A program made the translations under genes and the position numbers. A DNA stretch of 44,597 nucleotides from Nostoc desertorum CM1-VF14 (GTDB lineage Bacteria > Cyanobacteriota > Cyanobacteriia > Cyanobacteriales > Nostocaceae), in contig JAHHHR010000061.1 in NCBI GenBank assembly GCA_019359245.1, positions 1-44,597 on the forward strand, in the 5' to 3' direction. The notes under the pieces were generated by a model. That model saw only the letters and a program-made list of their open reading frames with translations. It did not search any database and was not told the origin of the DNA. Positions 40,751 to 44,597 of this stretch are shown here, piece by piece. Numbering within the stretch: the stretch's first letter is position 1; every line of letters begins with the position of its first letter.

Positions 40751-40896
40751 TCAACAAAGTTGTCAACAAAGTTGTCAACTTAGTAGCTTGAACCGCTTGA
40801 CGCGGTTTTTTATTATAAAAGAGCAAGGTCAATAGACAGTCAATAGACACTGGTCATTGATATCAATATGGACATCCATATTGATATCCATATTGA
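40751..40896. promoter_or_regulatory. Cluster of direct and inverted repeats (origin- or operator-like)
   Basis: TCAACAAAGTTG occurs twice in tandem (40751-40762, 40763-40774). GTCAATAGACA occurs twice in tandem (40828-40838, 40839-40849). GATATCAATATGGA (40859-40872) and its complement (40875-40888) form a 30-bp palindrome with a 2-bp centre, and CCATATTGA repeats again at 40888-40896. The block is AT-rich and lies directly upstream of a helix-turn-helix protein gene (40960). Such clusters mark plasmid origins, partition sites or operators. Confidence 0.6.
40791..40812 (+). terminator. Rho-independent terminator
   Basis: AACCGC (40791-40796) pairs with GCGGTT (40802-40807) around TTGAC, and a run of T follows. 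It ends transcription from the gene at 40479 and isolates the repeat cluster and the next gene. Confidence 0.78.
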
Positions 40897-40959
40897 CGCT
40901 TAGATGCTACGGATATTGACTATCTTTTTGAGGCTATTGATACGGATTTGACTAAGTTC

Positions 40960-41424
40960 ATGGAATCAGGATGGAGAAAACAACTTTTTAATCAAAAACA
41001 AAGCCAATCAGGGGTAAATCCCTTAGTTTTACCAATGTCAAAAGCGAAAGCGGCGAAAATTTTAGGTATTTGTCCCCGGACATTGGAACGATGGGCAAAA
41101 GTCGCTTCTTTGATTCCAGAGTATAGATTAATACTTTTAAGGATGCAGGCATTAGCCCAAGAGAAAAATCTCCGTGCTGCACCGATCACATCTTATCAAG
41201 CGTGGGTGGTAGGAAAGATTGGTGAATTGTTTGGAGATATCACTCAAGGGATTGACAAAAAAGCTCTTGTCGAGGCAATTGTTGAAGCAAATAAAGCTCA
41301 GTACACCCGTGCCCAGTTTGAACAAGAGCAATTAGGATTTACAGAAGAGGCAGAGGGGCGGGGGGCAGGGAGCAGGGGGAGTAAGTCAAGTCCAAAACTT
41401 TGCGTGGAGCATAGCGGAACATAA
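40960..41424 (+). CDS. Helix-turn-helix protein with a repeat-derived C-terminus, 154 aa
   Basis: ATG 40960 is preferred over an in-frame TTG at 40948. LPMSKAKAAKILGICPRTLE followed by RWAKVASLIPEYRLIL is a MerR-like/excisionase-type helix-turn-helix (about 25-60). A helical region follows (AAPITSYQAWVVGKIGELFG, IDKKALVEAIVEANKAQYT). The final 25 residues (EGRGAGSRGSKSS and on) are translated from a G-rich low-complexity repeat, so the original end has been replaced. It sits next to a repeat cluster it may bind. A replication or partition role is possible but unproven. Confidence 0.6.
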   Translation: MESGWRKQLFNQKQSQSGVNPLVLPMSKAKAAKILGICPRTLERWAKVASLIPEYRLILLRMQALAQEKNLRAAPITSYQAWVVGKIGELFGDITQGIDKKALVEAIVEANKAQYTRAQFEQEQLGFTEEAEGRGAGSRGSKSSPKLCVEHSGT

Positions 41425-41560
41425 GTATGAAGCCCCGCCCTTAAGCGAGCGTTTATCTAGAAAAGAAGTACAAGCTCCGGTCAGTCCATCCCCCTTGCTC
41501 CCTGCTCCTTACTCCCTGCCCCCTGCTCCCTGCTCCCTGCTCCCCTGCTCCCCTGCTTCT
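41353..41560. repeat. Low-complexity repeat block with inverted arms
   Basis: A G-rich arm (GGGGGGCAGGGAGCAGGGGG, 41360-41379) and a C-rich arm of TGCTCCC heptamers (about 41485-41557) face each other across about 100 bp. The middle part shares AAACTTTGCGTGG with the CTAG-ended MITEs (complement), so the block may be a diverged relative of them. It spans the end of the gene at 40960 and the spacer before 41594. Heptamer repeats of this type are common in Nostocales. Confidence 0.65.
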
Positions 41561-41593
41561 TTTTGACATCACACAGTTTAGGAGAAACCCATT

Positions 41594-42304
41594 ATGTCGG
41601 ATAGCAAATTCACCCGTGCAGAATTATTTGAATTATTGAGTGCTAGCTACAGCCCAGAGCAAATTATTGCTGGGTTAGAACAACTGGCTCAGTCAGATCC
41701 AGCAGTTGATCCGAGCGCTCAAGAATTTCCTGTGGATATCAGCGATCGCTTAGAAAAGTTGTTCAATCTAGCGCAAGCAACCCTCAACAAATCGAAGCTG
41801 TTAGGAGGTAGCGGCAATTTGGCAAATATACAAACGGCTGCCATAGAAAGTGTAAGTGAACAATTACATCTTGCTGGAGTCAGTCGGGAAACTTTTAAAG
41901 CATTCTTGGACATCGTGGCAGGCAAGGCTGTTGCTCAAGCGCTGGCAGTTCATGAGTTTGAGCAAGAATTGTTCGATGAAATCACCAGTGAACTTGATGC
42001 TCGTTCATTACAGCGACGCACAGAGCAAGGTTTTGATGAAATAGCGTTTATTTATCAGTTGGCCAAGAATCCCGAAATCAGGCAACAAATTACCCAAGAG
42101 TACGGGTTAAAGACTGGGGATGAGATCAAGCAACAAGTTCAAACCCTGACTACTACTGCAACTGTTGGTTTTGACCCAAAAGCATTTTTAGACGAATTAG
42201 GAGTGCCGACATCAGAAAAAAAGTCGAAACTACCTGCGACAATCCAGGATCTGAAAAATTTGACACGCTCTTTGTTGAGCGAGAAATTCCAATCTCCAGC
42301 TTAA
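41594..42304 (+). CDS. Hypothetical helical protein, 236 aa
   Basis: The ATG follows TTTAGGAGAAACCCATT, a strong ribosome site. The protein is almost wholly alpha-helical: FTRAELFELLSASYSPEQII, VSEQLHLAGVSRETFKAFLD, HEFEQELFDEITSELDARSL, and a C-terminal GFDPKAFLDELGVPTSEKK. No membrane segment or catalytic motif is seen. The family is unknown. It is probably co-expressed with the small membrane ORF and secreted protein that follow. Confidence 0.65.
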   Translation: MSDSKFTRAELFELLSASYSPEQIIAGLEQLAQSDPAVDPSAQEFPVDISDRLEKLFNLAQATLNKSKLLGGSGNLANIQTAAIESVSEQLHLAGVSRETFKAFLDIVAGKAVAQALAVHEFEQELFDEITSELDARSLQRRTEQGFDEIAFIYQLAKNPEIRQQITQEYGLKTGDEIKQQVQTLTTTATVGFDPKAFLDELGVPTSEKKSKLPATIQDLKNLTRSLLSEKFQSPA

Positions 42305-42318
42305 AATGGCGTAAGGTT

Positions 42319-42447
42319 TTGGAGCAGAATATTTTCGGATTGTCAGTCATTTTTTTTCTGGTTTGTATTGGGCTATCTGTTTACATTCGTGTTATTAATG
42401 CACCGCCACCCCAAACAACACAAAGTATCGACGGGCAACAACCGTAA
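42319..42447 (+). CDS. Possible single-pass membrane peptide, 42 codons
   Basis: A frame with no ATG, here begun at TTG 42319, encodes EQNIFGLSVIFFLVCIGLSV followed by YIRVINAPPPQTTQS and a TAA at 42445-42447. One clear membrane helix is followed by a proline-rich outer segment. The frame is open upstream into the previous gene, so translation could begin earlier by coupling. It lies between two genes that look expressed. Tentative. Confidence 0.3.
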   Translation: MEQNIFGLSVIFFLVCIGLSVYIRVINAPPPQTTQSIDGQQP

Positions 42448-42467
42448 AATATTCCGGTTGAGTGACA

Positions 42468-42878
42468 ATGAAATACCAGAAGCAAGCGATGTTGGGATTA
42501 TTGGGCATGGGGTTAATCGCAAGTCCTTGGTTATCACAACTGCCAGCCCAATTTAAGACTTACAACAGTGGCATTACTATTCGAGAGTCTGAAGAATTAG
42601 AACGCATTAAAGCCGAGCAAAGGGCAGAAACCGCAGACAAAATTAATTCTCTGGGAGTTACGCCCTCATTCAGTAAGTTACGAATCAGGAACTATCTAGA
42701 CTCAAAAAAACGTAACCCTAGACCCGACACTACAGGTTATTTAGAAGATGAAACAGTTTTTGTGTATGACTCAACTGGTTTATGTATTGGGCGAATTGAA
42801 CAAAGGCAATGGAAATGGAAGTATAGATTCAAAAATGCTTGTAAGAATTCACCACTGTACCAAGATTCTCGTGATTGA
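42468..42878 (+). CDS. Exported or membrane-anchored protein of unknown function, 136 aa
   Basis: ATG 42468 begins MKYQKQAMLGLLGMGLIASP, a signal peptide or anchor. The remainder is charged, with RESEELERIKAEQRAETADK (coiled coil), KLRIRNYLDSKKRNPRPDT and a beta-rich end (ETVFVYDSTGLCIGRIEQ, WKWKYRF). Two cysteines are in the C-terminal part. The family is unknown. It sits in a run with other envelope-type genes. Confidence 0.6.
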   Translation: MKYQKQAMLGLLGMGLIASPWLSQLPAQFKTYNSGITIRESEELERIKAEQRAETADKINSLGVTPSFSKLRIRNYLDSKKRNPRPDTTGYLEDETVFVYDSTGLCIGRIEQRQWKWKYRFKNACKNSPLYQDSRD

Positions 42879-42879
42879 C

Positions 42880-43050
42880 CGAGAAGATTGGAGATTGAAG
42901 ATCGCAGATTGGAGATTGAATGTTTTTGGTACAAGCCAGCAGTCAAGTGGGCGGAATAAATCTCAAATCAGAGAAGCTGCATCTCTTGTAAGTACAGTCA
43001 ATTCTCTTATCTACAATCGGCAATCTACAATCGGCAATCTACAATTGTTC
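42880..43050. repeat. Short tandem repeats in inverted orientation
   Basis: The left block repeats GATTGGAGATTGA-like units (about 42886-42920). The right block repeats CTACAATCGGCAAT (about 43010-43043) whose complement is also GATTG-rich. The two arms face each other over about 90 bp without coding. This is another low-complexity block of the Nostocales type between plasmid genes. Confidence 0.6.
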
Positions 43051-43055
43051 GACCT

Positions 43056-43772
43056 ATGAAATATCTCACTCCAAACAAATCTAATTCACAACCAAACCCA
43101 GAACCATCACCACAAGGAGAGTCGAAAAAAGCAGGGGGTGACTACCTAGAATTATTAGCTCGATGGATTGTGGCATTAATCTCACTGCCAGTCATCTTTA
43201 TCTCACATATCATTGCCCAATTCGTTACCCCAGGCACACCCGGATACAAGCTCGTTGGTGCAATTGGTTTCTGGATTGGTACACTCCTTTCTACTGATAG
43301 CATCTGGCAAGTTTTATTCCAGGGAAAACCCCTCCTACCGTGGTTTGAGCAAGAATGGATCGGTTGGATGGGTTGGTTACAATTACCGTTCAATGTGTTG
43401 TTCTGGATTAGTTTTGGCATCTCTGCATTAGTCCAAGTGATGGAAGCTCGGACACTGCGTGGTAAAGAACCACAACAGGCCAAGAACGAGTTTGAGGAAT
43501 CCAAACAATACACACTCGGCAGTAAACCGAATGGGAATATCGATTTGACTGTCGCACTCTGGGGCGATTACAAGAGGGCTGGCATGAAAGAACGTCATAC
43601 AGGTGGAGCGATCGCACTGTTTTTCTGGGTTTTGGATCTGACTACTACCTTCGTTGGTCGTAATCCCTTTCGCTACACGAACCCTGGTGTGATCTTGGCT
43701 TGCTTTGCTTACAACGTAGTTTCAATGATGGCAGGCGAGATTGGTTACAGCATTTGGAAATTAACTAAGTAA
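43056..43772 (+). CDS. Integral membrane protein, 238 aa
   Basis: A polar N-terminus of about 30 residues (Pro/Ser/Asn-rich) is followed by hydrophobic segments at about 36-56 (WIVALISLPVIFISHIIAQF), 65-82 (LVGAIGFWIGTLLST), 105-128 (LQLPFNVLFWISFGISALVQ), 186-200 (AIALFFWVLDLTTTF) and 211-232 (ILACFAYNVVSMMAGEIGYS). A charged cytoplasmic-type loop (ARTLRGKEPQQAKNEFEESK) separates the third and fourth. The family is unknown. The next gene starts 11 bp after its stop, so they form an operon and may act together at the membrane. Confidence 0.7.
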   Translation: MKYLTPNKSNSQPNPEPSPQGESKKAGGDYLELLARWIVALISLPVIFISHIIAQFVTPGTPGYKLVGAIGFWIGTLLSTDSIWQVLFQGKPLLPWFEQEWIGWMGWLQLPFNVLFWISFGISALVQVMEARTLRGKEPQQAKNEFEESKQYTLGSKPNGNIDLTVALWGDYKRAGMKERHTGGAIALFFWVLDLTTTFVGRNPFRYTNPGVILACFAYNVVSMMAGEIGYSIWKLTK

Positions 43773-43783
43773 GAGGAATTCAC

Positions 43784-44494
43784 ATGCAGCAACAAATACT
43801 AATGCTAGGAACCAAAGAAACGGCACAGTTGCGTGACGATTACCCCAGCATTGAGTATTTGGAAGCTGGGAATACCGCTTCTTGGTTACAAGAGCGTCAA
43901 GATCAGTTATTAGTCCGTGCCAAAGATGAGCGTAATGGCATGAATCTGGCGAAGTTCATCACACTGGCCACAGCAGCAACTGGTGCGGTTTGTTATGCTA
44001 CTTCTCCTCTTGCTCCCATCGGTGCAGTTGTAGCTGGTGTTGGTTATCTGTGGTCAATTGTTCAGGACTTAAACGATACCCATCAATTTGCACCAATTCC
44101 TTTTATACGTGGCAACTTCTTCAGTTTCCTCTCGGCAATGGGTGATAGTGTTGCCAGAGACGAATACTTTGCCCTGAAAAATGAAATTGCTGACTTGATG
44201 CTGCATCTGGAGCCAATGTCTAAGTATGAGTTTGCCATGCTCAAGCAATCATCTCATGTGGCGTGTGAATACTTGAGCGCCGTTGAGCCAGGAAAAAGAT
44301 TTTACGCTTACCGTTGGTTACTTGATTGGTTTATTCAGCTACGTGGGCAGTTTCCCACCCGTGAGCAATTGTCTGGTCATTTAGCGCAAGTGACAATTGA
44401 CCCGCGAGTTAACTACCAACAAGTAACAGTTATTCAAGAGGCCATACAACCGCAAAATCTTGGTATCCCACACTGTACGTTCGCTCATTTTTGA
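43784..44494 (+). CDS. Membrane-associated protein of unknown function, 236 aa
   Basis: The ATG follows AAGAGGAATTCAC. One hydrophobic stretch lies at about 55-92 (FITLATAATGAVCYATSPLA, PIGAVVAGVGYLWSIV), flanked by soluble parts: TKETAQLRDDYPSIEYLEAG before it, and a helical domain after it (MSKYEFAMLKQSSHVACEYL, YAYRWLLDWFIQLRGQFPTR). The family is unknown. It is the second gene of a unit with the membrane protein at 43056. The last 103 bp of the window hold nothing recognisable. Confidence 0.68.
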   Translation: MQQQILMLGTKETAQLRDDYPSIEYLEAGNTASWLQERQDQLLVRAKDERNGMNLAKFITLATAATGAVCYATSPLAPIGAVVAGVGYLWSIVQDLNDTHQFAPIPFIRGNFFSFLSAMGDSVARDEYFALKNEIADLMLHLEPMSKYEFAMLKQSSHVACEYLSAVEPGKRFYAYRWLLDWFIQLRGQFPTREQLSGHLAQVTIDPRVNYQQVTVIQEAIQPQNLGIPHCTFAHF

Positions 44495-44597
44495 AGGTAA
44501 GAGGAATTAATACCTTACTGTGTAAGGTTTCAAGGTGTTTGTGGATCTGATAGCGGTGATACCATGTAATACTTGGATCAGAGTTTGTCAGTCCAGC

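Overview
The window looks like accessory DNA, most likely a large plasmid or a plasmid-chromosome mosaic, from a filamentous, probably nitrogen-fixing cyanobacterium (Nostocales type). Reasons: frequent HIP1 octamers (GCGATCGC), a Mo-dependent nitrogenase C-terminal-like protein, two PEP-CTERM-type proteins, IS701- and IS1380-type insertion sequences, Nostoc-style low-complexity intergenic repeats and many MITEs. No rRNA, tRNA or CRISPR array was seen. The organism assignment is inference from these family signatures, not from a database search.

Region 1 (1-8.9 kb) is a patchwork of small-molecule enzymes and broken genes: an Old Yellow Enzyme, a fused remnant of a metallo-beta-lactamase-fold protein and a short-chain dehydrogenase, a saccharopine-dehydrogenase-like oxidoreductase with a two-gene tail, two small secreted proteins, a broken SnoaL-like gene, a GC-rich lipoprotein alpha/beta hydrolase that looks imported, and a GPP34-like protein. 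Two MITEs, one nested in the other, sit at 1280-1629, each with its own target duplication.

Region 2 (9-20 kb) holds a glycine-rich secreted protein, a structured RNA-like segment, a GIY-YIG pseudogene broken by a MITE, the nitrogenase-associated small protein, a photolyase/cryptochrome, a ribbon-helix-helix-like protein, an IF-3-like gene without a canonical start codon, an HU gene frameshifted by a 5-bp duplication, a membrane desaturase, a decayed SNase, a zinc-peptidase-like protein and a membrane-protein gene split by a MITE.

Region 3 (19.4-31.5 kb) begins with two equal-length PEP-CTERM paralogues pointing away from each other, separated by an IS1380 element that landed beside or inside a second GIY-YIG relic. 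GST, isochorismatase-like hydrolase, methyltransferase and AlkA-type glycosylase genes follow, then an ankyrin-Kelch protein, an HNH protein, an IS701 element and a second ankyrin protein 18 bp beyond the IS end.

Region 4 (31.5-44.6 kb) reads as plasmid backbone: two large reverse-strand proteins (one with a long coiled coil), an XRE-type regulator downstream of a 21-bp-period repeat array, then a long forward run of mostly unknown small genes around an ERF-type single-strand annealing protein, ending in membrane proteins. Spacers carry HIP1 hairpins, a rho-independent terminator, an origin/operator-like repeat cluster (40.75-40.90 kb) and short tandem repeats. No replication initiator or conjugation gene could be recognised by eye.
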